Part shown: positions 1 through 11,064 of the stretch, piece after piece
Position numbering within the stretch: position 1 is the first letter of the stretch
Layout: the number at the start of each line of letters is the position of its first letter
Origin: Candidatus Zixiibacteriota bacterium
GTDB lineage: Bacteria; Zixibacteria; MSB-5A5; WJJR01; JAJRUJ01
NCBI GenBank assembly: GCA_020051695.1
Contig: JAGVQM010000010.1
Coordinates: forward strand, 1-64,000
Direction of reading: 5' to 3'
DNA length: 64,000 nt
Program-made: the position numbers and the translations under genes
The notes under the pieces: generated by a model
Seen by the model: the letters and a program-made list of their open reading frames with translations, nothing else
Told to the model about the DNA's origin: nothing
Database searches by the model: none

Positions 1-37
1 CAATCAACTTGTCCGTTTCGTCCCGCTTGTCGACCAT
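1..37 (-). CDS. 5' end of an unidentified gene, cut by the window edge
   Basis: An ATG at 37-35 on the minus strand is preceded by a strong ribosome-binding site (GGAGGGAC, about 3 bases upstream of the start). It opens a frame of 12 codons, MVDKRDETDKLI, that runs off the window. The start is charged and hydrophilic, so there is no signal peptide. It follows the gene at 89-757 with a gap of about 50 bases and may be co-transcribed with it. The function cannot be judged from this fragment. Confidence 0.5.
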   Translation of the reverse strand, partial: MVDKRDETDKLI

Positions 38-88
38 GAAGTCCCTCCTTCAATCCAATATACTTCATGGCCACTTACACAAAAATAC

Positions 89-757
89 TTACACCCCTGG
101 CCAATTATGCCACAGGATAAAATCAAATGAATTATAAGTGATGTACTGAATCTGAGTTTTCTTCAATAAGTACACTAAATTGACGACTATGTCCCACGGA
201 CGTTGGGATAACGGGGGGATTTGCAGAACCTGAAATTTGACCAATCCCCTAAATTCATTTGGCGGTATATTTCGTTGAAATGGATTATACTTATTTATGT
301 CGCAACTTATGATAAAACGAATATAATTTTGGTTGCCATATTTAGCGACAGTATCTGCCAATTCCTCACAAATACTACTCGGTGTCTGGTCATTTATTCG
401 CACAAATAAAGTCGTATTCTCGGTGATTTTTGGAAGGGATTTGATAAACGTTGGTAAGCCATCTTTTTGCACGTCCACGACTAAAAACCTGTCTGACCTC
501 TTCTCTGCAATTGCACGCCCTATCTTATACTTGCCGGAAAATTCAGGGCCTGATATATAAATTGGGGCAGTAAAAGTACTGAATATGCCTGCATTTTCAA
601 TGCACTCACGCCATGTAACTAAATCAAACCTATGACCGGAAAACACCGGAACAAGGACGCCCTCTTCCATAATCTTATACAATTCATCCCAATCATCCCG
701 AAATACGAGGTACTTATGGGCAATATCGAGGAATTCTTTCGATGGACTGGAACTCAA
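89..757 (-). CDS. degenerate sigma-54-activator-like AAA domain protein
   Basis: This is a 222-residue protein that I cannot name with certainty. A GPEFSGKYKIG segment near residue 69 sits where a Walker A loop would be but lacks the GKT/GKS signature. Near residue 180 the stretch IPPLSQRPWDIVVNLVYLL closely resembles the PPLRER..DI motif of NtrC-family AAA domains. The central GAFTGA loop and the C-terminal HTH are not visible, so an ordinary enhancer-binding activator is unlikely. An inactive AAA fold used for protein interaction is possible. The start codon is TTG, with GGAG eight bases upstream. Base composition is AT-richer than in the flanking core genes, consistent with acquired DNA. 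Confidence 0.55.
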   Translation of the reverse strand: MSSSPSKEFLDIAHKYLVFRDDWDELYKIMEEGVLVPVFSGHRFDLVTWRECIENAGIFSTFTAPIYISGPEFSGKYKIGRAIAEKRSDRFLVVDVQKDGLPTFIKSLPKITENTTLFVRINDQTPSSICEELADTVAKYGNQNYIRFIISCDINKYNPFQRNIPPNEFRGLVKFQVLQIPPLSQRPWDIVVNLVYLLKKTQIQYITYNSFDFILWHNWPGV

Positions 758-791
758 GGGTGAGACTCCAATTCAATAAATTTGTTTACTT

Positions 792-807
792 GACGGTCGT
801 AACCGTC
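792..807. promoter_or_regulatory. 16-bp palindrome, possible operator
   Basis: GACGGT-CGTA-ACCGTC is a perfect inverted repeat with 6-bp arms. It lies between the ribbon-helix-helix gene (822-1082) and the AAA-like gene that starts at 757, both on the minus strand. A site for the neighbouring DNA-binding protein is plausible but unproven. No T-tract follows, so it is unlikely to be a terminator. Confidence 0.3.
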
Positions 808-821
808 CAAACGTACTGGCG

Positions 822-1082
822 CTATTTCGATTTTACCTGTATCCGGTTATTTTTCAGGAATTCGCCCACCAGGTCGTTAATGATATTCGACGGTTCGACT
901 CCCCGGAGCGAGGCATGAGCTTTCAACTCCGGCCAGTATTCCTCCTCGATAAACACCATGATCCGTTTCCAGCCGGGGCCGACTCCTCGTCTGCCGCCTT
1001 CGTCAGTGACTGTGAAGTGGCCTTTCTCCGGGTCTGACGGCCTGCGTCCCCGTTTCCTCTGTCCGGTTTTCTTTTGCGTCAT
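822..1082 (-). CDS. ribbon-helix-helix-type DNA-binding protein
   Basis: This is an 86-residue protein with a very basic N-terminus (KKTGQRKRGRRPSD). It is followed by a strand-helix-helix pattern: RIMVFIEEEYWPELKAHA, then GVEPSNIINDLVGEFLKNN. That layout is typical of small CopG/Arc-like repressors encoded on plasmids and integrated elements. It lies downstream of the recombinase operon on the same strand, separated by a clear terminator at 1155-1180. A 16-bp palindrome just beyond its 3' end could be its operator. The family assignment is inferred from the secondary-structure pattern. Confidence 0.55.
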   Translation of the reverse strand: MTQKKTGQRKRGRRPSDPEKGHFTVTDEGGRRGVGPGWKRIMVFIEEEYWPELKAHASLRGVEPSNIINDLVGEFLKNNRIQVKSK

Positions 1083-1154
1083 AGTCCCGATCCTATCCCT
1101 GATCCGCTGAATATGTAAACACAGTTAGCACCTGTCTCACCTGAAAAACAAGCG

Positions 1155-1180
1155 AAAAATGGCCCCGAAACCGGGGCCAC
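1155..1180 (-). terminator. intrinsic terminator of the ardC-ATPase-recombinase operon
   Basis: An 8-bp perfect stem (TGGCCCCG / CGGGGCCA) with a 4-base loop is followed on the minus strand by TTTTT. It lies about 40 bases past the stop codon of the tyrosine recombinase, so it ends the three-gene operon and separates it from the ribbon-helix-helix gene. Confidence 0.8.
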
Positions 1181-1220
1181 CTTCCGCGTTATTTGCGTAC
1201 GATAACGCTCATTTTGTTAC

Positions 1221-2207
1221 TCATTCCGGGTCGGCAACTGCCCCGGCCACCAAGGTAGACAATCGCCCCTGGACGTTGCGCTCCCGGTCACGATAAACCA
1301 GTAAGACCCGAATATCGGCATGACGGCTGAAGTCCAAGACCTCTTCCAGGCCAATATCGGAGACCTGGGCAATTTTGCAGGCCTCGGTGATTGCCGTATG
1401 CCGCAGGCCATGCGGACGGGTTTTGATACCGGATTTCTCACCCAGACGGCGAATAAGACGGTATAGACTTGTCCCGGTCAGCCGTCGGCCCTTTCCTGCA
1501 TGGTCGAAATTGTAAAACAGCGGCCCCGGTTCGGTGCCCCGGACGGTCAGCCAATCGGTCAATGCCTTTTTGGTCGGTTCCGGCAAGGTCATGGACAGTT
1601 TTTCGGTCTGCCCTTTGCCCAGGACAGCCAGTTTCCCGGTCTCCAAGTCCAGGTCGGCCAGATTCAGGGCCACAACCTCGCCCCGGCGCAAGGCCAAGTC
1701 ATAAAGCAACCGCAGAATCGCCCGGTCTCTGGCCCCTTTGCCGTTTTTCTGCGCCGCAGCCGCCGCCAAAAGCCGATGAAAGCCATCCCGGCCCGGCCCT
1801 TGCGTGTCCCGGTAGGATTTGGCTTTCAGGTTTGATATTTCCAAGGCCCACGGGACCAGTCCCAATGTCCGAGCCAGTTTAACCAGTGACCGGAGTGCGG
1901 CCAATCGGCGATTGATTGTGGCCGCTTGCAATCCCCGGTCTCGCAGGTAGGCCAGATAGGACAAGGCCAGACCATTGGCCTGGCCATGCCCGCTGCCGAT
2001 CAGAATTGCCGCCGCCTGGTCGATACTCCCGGCACCGATAAACTGCCGGAAGTCTTCCAGGTCTTGCCGGTAGGCCTGAATTGTCCGCTTGCTCCGACTG
2101 GAGAGAAAATGCCCGATCAAGTCTGCCGGAGTGATTGCAGCCGGGGCGACAATCGCCCCGGCCACAACCGGCAATTGGCCGTCTGATCTATTCCAACATT
2201 GCGCCAT
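1221..2207 (-). CDS. tyrosine recombinase / integrase (XerC/D-like)
   Basis: This 328-residue protein has a SAM-like core-binding N-terminal domain (about 25-120) and a catalytic domain (about 140-315). All catalytic residues are present: Arg174 (LALRRGEVV), Lys198, His266-x-x-Arg269 (HGLRH), His296 and nucleophile Tyr305. The enzyme cuts and rejoins DNA at paired recombination sites. Its start overlaps the end of the clamp-loader-like ATPase gene by 20 bases, so the two are translationally linked. The position at the 3' end of an ardC-ATPase operon, rather than beside a tRNA, suggests resolution or mobility of a plasmid-like element. No paired site is obvious nearby. Confidence 0.9.
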   Translation of the reverse strand: MAQCWNRSDGQLPVVAGAIVAPAAITPADLIGHFLSSRSKRTIQAYRQDLEDFRQFIGAGSIDQAAAILIGSGHGQANGLALSYLAYLRDRGLQAATINRRLAALRSLVKLARTLGLVPWALEISNLKAKSYRDTQGPGRDGFHRLLAAAAAQKNGKGARDRAILRLLYDLALRRGEVVALNLADLDLETGKLAVLGKGQTEKLSMTLPEPTKKALTDWLTVRGTEPGPLFYNFDHAGKGRRLTGTSLYRLIRRLGEKSGIKTRPHGLRHTAITEACKIAQVSDIGLEEVLDFSRHADIRVLLVYRDRERNVQGRLSTLVAGAVADPE

Positions 2208-2817
2208 CGGCCACCTTCTTTAATGCCAGCCGGAAATTGTTCCGGCAGGATTTGAGTAGATCGGTGTAGGCCTTGAGCGGTTTGCCGTCCAGATTTTCGG
2301 CCTGGGCGATTTCCTTGATTCTTTCGGCAAATAACTCACAAAGACCGCGCGAAGTAAGGTGTATATCGACACAACGAGAGGCAAACGGCCCGCTGTCCAG
2401 TTGTTCATCGAATAGATCATTTCCTTCATTGGTGGTGGTGAATATCACCACTACCTTCGGCGGCAGGTTTTCCAGCATATCCAGCATTACCTCAATCACC
2501 GGTTTGGTCAGACCATGCGATTCATTCACAATGAGTGCATAGCCATCGGAAAACCATGAGCGGTATCCCCACTGGATTTTCAATTCCTGCAAGCGGGAGA
2601 CGGTCAATTGCCGTCCGACCGTCTCGGTCAGCGTTTCCTTTGCCGCCAACATCCCGGCGATAATCCGGGCGATAGTGGTCTTGCCGGTCCCGGATTGCCC
2701 GGAGACCCAGAAAGCTTGTTCCCCGGCAGCCAGGGCACGTTTAGCCCGGTCGATTGCCTTATCCTGGCCGACAACGTCGGCAAACGCAGTGGGGCGGTAT
2801 TTTTCGTCCAGTCTCAT
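2188..2817 (-). CDS. clamp-loader-like AAA+ ATPase (small RFC/DnaX-type)
   Basis: This 209-residue AAA+ protein opens with DEKYRPTAFADVVGQ, the classic N-terminal box of clamp-loader and RuvB-type ATPases. It has Walker A GQSGTGKTT at 40-48. A Walker B-like region with IVNESHG (Asn-Glu-Ser-His in place of DE-H) precedes a sensor 1 strand ending in FTTTN. It is about half the length of DnaX and lacks the collar domain, so it cannot be a complete clamp-loader subunit. The ATG overlaps the ardC stop codon as ATGA, and the 3' end overlaps the recombinase start. A role in replication or processing of the mobile element is inference. Confidence 0.8.
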   Translation of the reverse strand: MRLDEKYRPTAFADVVGQDKAIDRAKRALAAGEQAFWVSGQSGTGKTTIARIIAGMLAAKETLTETVGRQLTVSRLQELKIQWGYRSWFSDGYALIVNESHGLTKPVIEVMLDMLENLPPKVVVIFTTTNEGNDLFDEQLDSGPFASRCVDIHLTSRGLCELFAERIKEIAQAENLDGKPLKAYTDLLKSCRNNFRLALKKVADGAMLE

Positions 2818-3710
2818 TGGGCACCTGCCTTATCAAACGCAATGCCCAAAATATAATCGGCTGCTTTTTGCGCTTGCGCTGCCGCATAGACGGCCAGGCG
2901 TTTGTCGTTTTTCAAAGCCTTCAGCCAGCCGCCGATATATGCGGCCGATTGCTCAACCGTCTGTTGCACAATCCCGGTATGGCCGCAAAGGAAAGCCGCG
3001 CCGAATTCCGCAACCAACTCTTCCTTACTATAAGCGGAATCACCGAAATTACGTTGTTCGGTCGATTGCCGTCTGCCGACACGTTTCTCATGCCCGGTTG
3101 AATGAGTTAACTCGTGGAATGTAGTGGAGTAGTATTGTTCCGGCGATTCAAAACGGTCAAGCGGCGGAACGTTGACCACGTCGCGCAACGGGTCATAAAA
3201 GGCCCGATTTTTATCCCGGTCGATTATTTCGGGACGGTTAGGCATACCGGCGATAATCGTTTCCGCTTGCTCAATCGGCGAATGCTGGTTTGGTTTTTGT
3301 TCGGGCGATTCCGGAACCCGCTTCGGGTCAATCCCCGTTGTCTGTTCCAGATTGAAAACCCGATAATACCGCAGCATGGGGATTTGTTTCGGCTTATCCG
3401 GGTTTTCCTTGTCGGCAACGTCCAGCCACTTCCAGAATACGACAACGGTTGACTTGCTGTCTTTTTTGACCTGGCCCCCCAATTCTTTGACCTGTTTGAA
3501 TGATAGCCAATAGGGTGATGCAAATTCGGTGCAAGACAACAAAAAGACGTTAATTCCCCGATATTCCTTTTTGGATACCAGGTTTTTCGGCAAACCAGAC
3601 GTTTGCCAGGGTTTGTGCCACGGCACAATACCTTTTTCTAATTCGGCCATGATGCGGTCGGTTACCATCTGATAGATGGTATCCTGACCGGACGTTTTGG
3701 GGGTTAACAT
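2814..3710 (-). CDS. ardC: ArdC-like antirestriction protein (ssDNA-binding domain plus zincin metallopeptidase)
   Basis: The first ~125 residues match the ArdC N-terminal ssDNA-binding domain: VPWHKPW, YRGINVFLL, YWLSFKQ..ELGGQVKKD, VVFWKW and YYRVFN. The C-terminal half is a zincin with the FHELTHSTGH motif, so the HExxH sits at about 199-203. A downstream glutamate lies in ELVAEFGAAFL. ArdC and TraC-family proteins protect incoming conjugative DNA from restriction. I chose the ATG at 3710 over the upstream TTG at 3728, giving 298 residues, normal for the family. It is the first gene of an overlapped operon with the ATPase and recombinase. Upstream lie three 11-bp repeats that may control it. 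Confidence 0.9.
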   Translation of the reverse strand: MLTPKTSGQDTIYQMVTDRIMAELEKGIVPWHKPWQTSGLPKNLVSKKEYRGINVFLLSCTEFASPYWLSFKQVKELGGQVKKDSKSTVVVFWKWLDVADKENPDKPKQIPMLRYYRVFNLEQTTGIDPKRVPESPEQKPNQHSPIEQAETIIAGMPNRPEIIDRDKNRAFYDPLRDVVNVPPLDRFESPEQYYSTTFHELTHSTGHEKRVGRRQSTEQRNFGDSAYSKEELVAEFGAAFLCGHTGIVQQTVEQSAAYIGGWLKALKNDKRLAVYAAAQAQKAADYILGIAFDKAGAQ

Positions 3711-3713
3711 GGT

Positions 3714-3843
3714 GCGCCACTCTTTCAAAAACGGCTGACCCGGTTATTCTCCGAGACTTGGAAGAGTGGCGCTCAAACCAAGCCCCAAAGCCAGGCCAGC
3801 CAGGGTTAATAGTAATAAGTTTGGAAGTCATTGCGCCACTCTT
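3714..3843. repeat. three copies of an 11-bp motif upstream of ardC
   Basis: GCGCCACTCTT occurs at 3714-3724, inverted at 3762-3772, and again at 3833-3843. The copy nearest ardC overlaps its translation-start region. Three identical 11-mers in 130 bp with alternating orientation suggest an operator or iteron-like cluster. No homologous site is known to me. Confidence 0.45.
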
Positions 3844-4363
3844 TTCTTCCAGATTGCTTATGTTCTATTATAGATACGCCAGTATCGTATTTGTTGTTTG
3901 CACAATTATCATTGTTTGCTTACTTTTTTTGCATTGTTTGAAGCTTCTTTGATGGTCGTTTGGCACAAGGTATTGATGCAATTGACCGATAAAAAGCCGC
4001 ACGCTTGCCCGGATTGGCTGCCATCCGGCATTCTGCGCCAGTGGCGCGTCCGACTGACGGGGGTGTTTTAATAATAGAAAATTGACCTTGGTGACAGCAA
4101 GGGTGTGGGGAGTTCAGCCGCTTTCGACGTGCGTACCCTTGTCTGAGGGGAATAGTACCGGTCCCTCACGCTTAAGCGGTCAAGACATTGGCCCCCCAGT
4201 CGGCCACCCGCCAGCCGGGGGGAGATCGTAGACCCCTCCCGCCAACCCTCGGGGGGAGACCGGCCGCCCCCCCATTGAATATAAAAAAGGGTTCCCTATG
4301 TCAGGCGAGCCGTCCAAATTTTCAAAAATTTTTCTGATGCTTTTGCCGGATTGGAGAAGCGCA
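3844..4363. other. non-coding stretch with GC-rich repeated block
   Basis: No convincing gene is visible on either strand. The left part (3850-3950) is AT-rich and may carry the ardC promoter. Between about 4200 and 4275 a GC-rich block holds two imperfect copies of a CCCGCCA..CC / GGGGGGAGA.C unit, each able to fold on itself. Short frames here have no recognisable composition. It looks like eroded intergenic DNA beside the transposase remnant. Confidence 0.4.
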
Positions 4364-4600
4364 TCAGACTTGCGGGGCATACGTGAAAATAGAAGAGGCC
4401 GGGAGTGAGGGATGCCGCTCACTTCGAATCATCCCCAGGGCATTCCGTTCCAAACCATTGGTCGTGCGCAACGTCTTCCTCATCCGCTGCGGACACGCGA
4501 AGAAAGTCAACGACTCGTCACCACCCTCGCGGAGGGACTTGACCACCGCTCCGAAGGAGTCCGGAGTCCTTCGGACTGGACAATCCTTCTTTACTCTTCA
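4364..4600 (-). pseudogene. IS256-family transposase remnant
   Basis: The frame reading VKSLREGGDESLTFFACP, then RMRKTLRTTNGLER, reproduces the conserved C-terminal region of IS256-family (mutator-type) transposases, where LRTTNxLERLNxEIRRR is the hallmark. Here the match breaks off right after NGLER, and neighbouring frames carry no catalytic DDE segments. Only about 45 codons are recognisable out of about 400. No terminal inverted repeats were found. It is a decayed insertion marking this segment as accessory DNA. Confidence 0.65.
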
Positions 4601-4817
4601 CGAACAATGAATAGGAATATCCTGACCATGAACTGTGAATGATTCACTGCACGGGATCAATCTAATGGCGTGAAACTGGAGCTGGTCCCGAATTTTCGAT
4701 CTATGTAAATTTGGGGGCAATGTCGGGCACTACTCAGCAAGGGAAGAAAAATTATGCAATCCCGCAGAATTGTCGTAACTCATTAAATATATTGCAGATA
4801 AGTGGTGCGGATAGTGG

Positions 4818-4919
4818 GTGTTCACCGGCAAGAAAAAACTTGATAAACAATTCGGGGAATACTATACGTATGTACAGTATGATGATAAGCGGACACCAAA
4901 AATATTGGGGGAGCGGTGA
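4818..4919 (+). CDS. 33-residue small ORF coupled to the downstream gene
   Basis: A GTG at 4818 opens a short frame that reads VFTGKKKLDKQFGEYY and continues to a stop at 4917-4919. The product is charged and rich in Tyr and Lys, with protein-like codon composition, and has no membrane segment. Its TGA overlaps the GTG start of the next gene as GTGA, the usual arrangement for translational coupling. I do not recognise it, and an upstream stop leaves only the GTG as start. It could instead be the tail of a decayed longer gene. Confidence 0.35.
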   Translation: MFTGKKKLDKQFGEYYTYVQYDDKRTPKILGER

Positions 4920-5374
4920 CTAAAAGGCACCAAGCCAACTGCCCTTTATGTAAACATCCATTAATCGGGCAAATCGAGCAGTTGTATGGAAATTGGTATT
5001 CCCCTGCCGAATTGCTAAAGATTTTTGATTTGGTTGGTCCTGGGAAGACATACGAGAACGAATCGGCGGCCTATCGCGGAATTGGAAGACATATGACGGC
5101 CAGCCGGAGACCACTCGACCGACGCGAAAGAAATGGGGCCGGGCTTATCCGCTGCTTCGCCTGGAATAGAACCAAGGTGTTGGCAAAGGCGGATCCCAAT
5201 GTTCTTGTTTTGGCAGGACAGCGGGCATTGGCGATGCTCATGCAACTTGAATTGCGGACTAAATACAACCATCGATCTGAGATTGGATATTTAGATGTAC
5301 GTAATATGTCAAACGAACAACTAAATTCAATAATTGATGGCACCGCCAAATCTATTTTGGACAAACGGCAATGA
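4916..5374 (+). CDS. HTH/zinc-knuckle protein of mobile-element type
   Basis: This 152-residue protein begins with a CPLC pair (CPLCKHPLIGQIEQLY). An HTH-like segment follows, AELLKIFDL then AAYRGIGRHMTASRR. The combination of Cys-x-x-Cys, 'pick up the next target' helices and an Arg/His-rich end resembles small terminase-like or transposon-associated DNA-binding proteins. The start is GTG at 4916, with a GGGGGAG ribosome-binding site. It is the only plus-strand gene in the left accessory segment. I cannot assign a specific family or function. Confidence 0.6.
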   Translation: MTKRHQANCPLCKHPLIGQIEQLYGNWYSPAELLKIFDLVGPGKTYENESAAYRGIGRHMTASRRPLDRRERNGAGLIRCFAWNRTKVLAKADPNVLVLAGQRALAMLMQLELRTKYNHRSEIGYLDVRNMSNEQLNSIIDGTAKSILDKRQ

Positions 5375-5613
5375 TCGGCTTTTGATAATCCCGCGCATGC
5401 CGACCGGCGATTTAACCGGGTCGGATCGACGGCATTTGATGGATAATTGGTTACTATCGCTGATCATATTCTAATCTCCGCTTTGGGGGATAAATCTATT
5501 GGGATACAATCTTCAGGCAAGACCAAAAACAGCGCTTCTTCCAAATTTGTTCCCTGGCTTGCGGCAGCTTATGTGCGGTTAATTGATGTTAGGATCTATT
5601 AATGTGGGACAAG

Positions 5614-5808
5614 TTAATTTTTTTTCGGTCCACAACCGTTACAAAGGTCGTCCCGGCTCCGGAAAACGTAATTGATCAGGTAGACCACGTCGATGGGAGC
5701 AACACCACCGTCGCAATTCAAATTGGCATTTTTGGCTTCGTCGCCCACCTTTTCCAAGTCAGGTGGATTACGCGAAGTGGGGCGGGGTGATGGCGGAAAT
5801 AGCGACAA
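5614..5808 (-). pseudogene. C-terminal remnant of a dockerin-type secreted protein
   Basis: The frame carries one dockerin-like calcium loop, NLNCDGGVAPIDVVYLINYVF, followed by a Cys-containing tail (DDLCNGCGPKKN). Intact proteins of this kind end in one or two such repeats after several hundred residues of secreted domain; here nothing similar lies upstream. The fragment begins 12 bases past the stop codon of the DUF499 gene. The defence cassette, or the DNA that brought it, therefore seems to have replaced the rest of the gene. The sequence differs from the C-termini of both intact dockerin proteins in the window. Confidence 0.7.
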
Positions 5809-5820
5809 GGCCCGATTGCC

Positions 5821-9168
<3,348 letters not shown>

Positions 9169-9175
9169 GTATTAT

Positions 9176-11050
9176 TCACTCCTGAGTTTCTTCGAACAGG
9201 TCGCCGGGGCCAACCGGCGCAAGTCTGCCGCCTTCACGGGCCAGACGGGTGATTTCGGGCCAGCTTTGCACCAGAGCATTATACGAAAGTGCCTCCGCTG
9301 CGCGCTTCTTGCGTTCGCACATGGTATAGAGACGATAACAGAGTTCACGGGCGGTTTCGGCTTTACTGCCGAGTTTGGCCGCCAGCTTGGCCGCTTCGGA
9401 TTCACTGCCCGATTCAAGAACGCGAATTAAGTGGTGCACTGTCTCCCAATGGGTGAGCCGCTTATCGGTCAGCGGATCCCAATCAGCGGGTAATTCCTTG
9501 GGCCTAAGCAACCGTACTTTGCCGTGCCCGGAGGCCAGAATACCTGCCTCGACCATGCCAGAGACGCTCGTGACTTTCGCTTTGGAGAGTATGTCGGCCG
9601 CGTCAAACTCGCCTTCGGCGAATCCCGACTGCTCGAACCATGTCAGCGCCCAACGGGTATCGGCATCAAAATCACCCTCTTGCTCGGTCAACGCCTCGTC
9701 AAGGGTCTGGTTGATGAGTGCGAGCGCCTCGCGTACAGAGAGCGCCTTACCCTCGGCGTCAAGCACTTTGGAATGGCGGGTATAGACTGCCATCCCCGGG
9801 CCGATGGCGGCCTGAGCCAGGTCCACCGGCGCGATGTTGCCCTTCTGTAAATGCCCAAGTGCCACAGGCAACTCGGCGCTGAGCGCAGTCGTAAACTCTC
9901 GCCGTGTGGCAGTAGGCGCATCCGCGGCTCGCGGGCGGCAAACGAGGATGATGCTGGAAGCAAGGGCATTGCTACCACGTCCCACATTGCGAGTTGCGAG
10001 TTCGGACCTCATCGGCCAAGTACCACTGACAGCGAAGCCAGCGCGAATCACCGCATCGAGAAAGGTCTCCCAACCCGTACTGACAATGCCGCCAACAATG
10101 TCACTTTCAGACTGTTTGAAAGCGTAGTAGATGGTGACCGGGAAGGCCGGGTGCGTCTGTTCGGCCAGCCGGTGCATTGCCTTAGTCATCCCGTCAAGAA
10201 AAAACGCTTCGGCTTCTGCCTTGCCGCCGTGGCGATGGGGCGTGGCCACCAGCTCCTCTGCCTTGGGCACCGCGAGTGTGGCGAACAGATTGGGAAGGAT
10301 TGGCTTTAACGAGCGGCGCAGCCAAACGTAGAAGAAATCCGACAAGTCGGCGTAGCCAATGTTGTCATAATAGGGCGGATCGGTTGAGAAGACTCGAGGT
10401 TGATCGACAGCCAGAGCCTGAGCGTCTACTTGTTCCGCCGATCCCCTGCCGGTTAACCCCCCTTTATCGAGTACTTCCGCGAGCGATTGAACACACCTCC
10501 CGAAATCACCTGCTGCATCGGCGAAGATGTTCGCCTCGGCATAATCCCACACCATCGGAAGAGCTTGCCTTCCAAAAGTTGCACGCAACCGTGGCGGATC
10601 AACCTGCCAGCTACAAAGACAAGTATTGGTGTCCGTCATCTTGTCCAAGCAGAACGCCAAATACATCGCCGCCGCATCAGCATAAGCCGTGGCGCCGGTG
10701 CCACCTTCGCGGAGTGGTTCGTCGTCATCGGGCATCCCGGCGGCGAGGGCGTCGCGCTTAACTCGCTCACGCGCTTCCCGCACCAGATCGGAAAACGTCG
10801 TTAGCGCCACGAGCTGGCGCGGGGTGAAAAGGTCGCCGTAGGTCTTCAGGCCATAAAGCGGCGGCGAGAACCAGCGGGGGTTTTCCGGCATCGCAACTTC
10901 CGGCTTCCATGTCGGCTGCGCCTTCAGCGCGATGTCCTCCATCTCCGGTGCCGGGGCAAGATACAATCGCTCGCGCTCACCCTCGGCAACAATAGCCATG
11001 AGCCGTTGCCGGGGCAAGATACAATCGCTCGCGCTCACCCTCGGCAACAA
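9176..11050 (-). CDS. DUF1156 adenine-specific DNA methyltransferase, C-terminal part of a frameshifted gene
   Basis: This frame holds the downstream two thirds of the methyltransferase. It includes the catalytic motif [21 protein letters not shown] (DPPY at about 224-227), the signature of amino-group (N6-adenine) methylation. The nominal TTG start and first ~16 residues are an artefact of reading the duplicated 58 bp out of frame. True homology begins at [19 protein letters not shown]. Alone it lacks the SAM-binding motif I, which sits in the upstream frame, so neither piece should methylate DNA. Read through one copy of the repeat, the gene would encode a single 971-residue enzyme. Confidence 0.85.
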   Translation of the reverse strand: MLPRVSASDCILPRQRLMAIVAEGERERLYLAPAPEMEDIALKAQPTWKPEVAMPENPRWFSPPLYGLKTYGDLFTPRQLVALTTFSDLVREARERVKRDALAAGMPDDDEPLREGGTGATAYADAAAMYLAFCLDKMTDTNTCLCSWQVDPPRLRATFGRQALPMVWDYAEANIFADAAGDFGRCVQSLAEVLDKGGLTGRGSAEQVDAQALAVDQPRVFSTDPPYYDNIGYADLSDFFYVWLRRSLKPILPNLFATLAVPKAEELVATPHRHGGKAEAEAFFLDGMTKAMHRLAEQTHPAFPVTIYYAFKQSESDIVGGIVSTGWETFLDAVIRAGFAVSGTWPMRSELATRNVGRGSNALASSIILVCRPRAADAPTATRREFTTALSAELPVALGHLQKGNIAPVDLAQAAIGPGMAVYTRHSKVLDAEGKALSVREALALINQTLDEALTEQEGDFDADTRWALTWFEQSGFAEGEFDAADILSKAKVTSVSGMVEAGILASGHGKVRLLRPKELPADWDPLTDKRLTHWETVHHLIRVLESGSESEAAKLAAKLGSKAETARELCYRLYTMCERKKRAAEALSYNALVQSWPEITRLAREGGRLAPVGPGDLFEETQE

Positions 11051-11064
11051 TAGCCATGAGCCGT
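10949..11064. repeat. perfect 58-bp tandem duplication inside the methyltransferase gene
   Basis: Positions 10949-11006 and 11007-11064 are identical over all 58 bases and directly adjacent. Because 58 is not a multiple of three, the second copy shifts the reading frame. Removing one copy leaves 2916 bases from 12149 to 9176, exactly 972 codons including the stop, with no internal stop. The residues [19 protein letters not shown] appear in both flanking frames, as expected for a duplication. Slippage between the copies would restore the gene. Confidence 0.95.
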
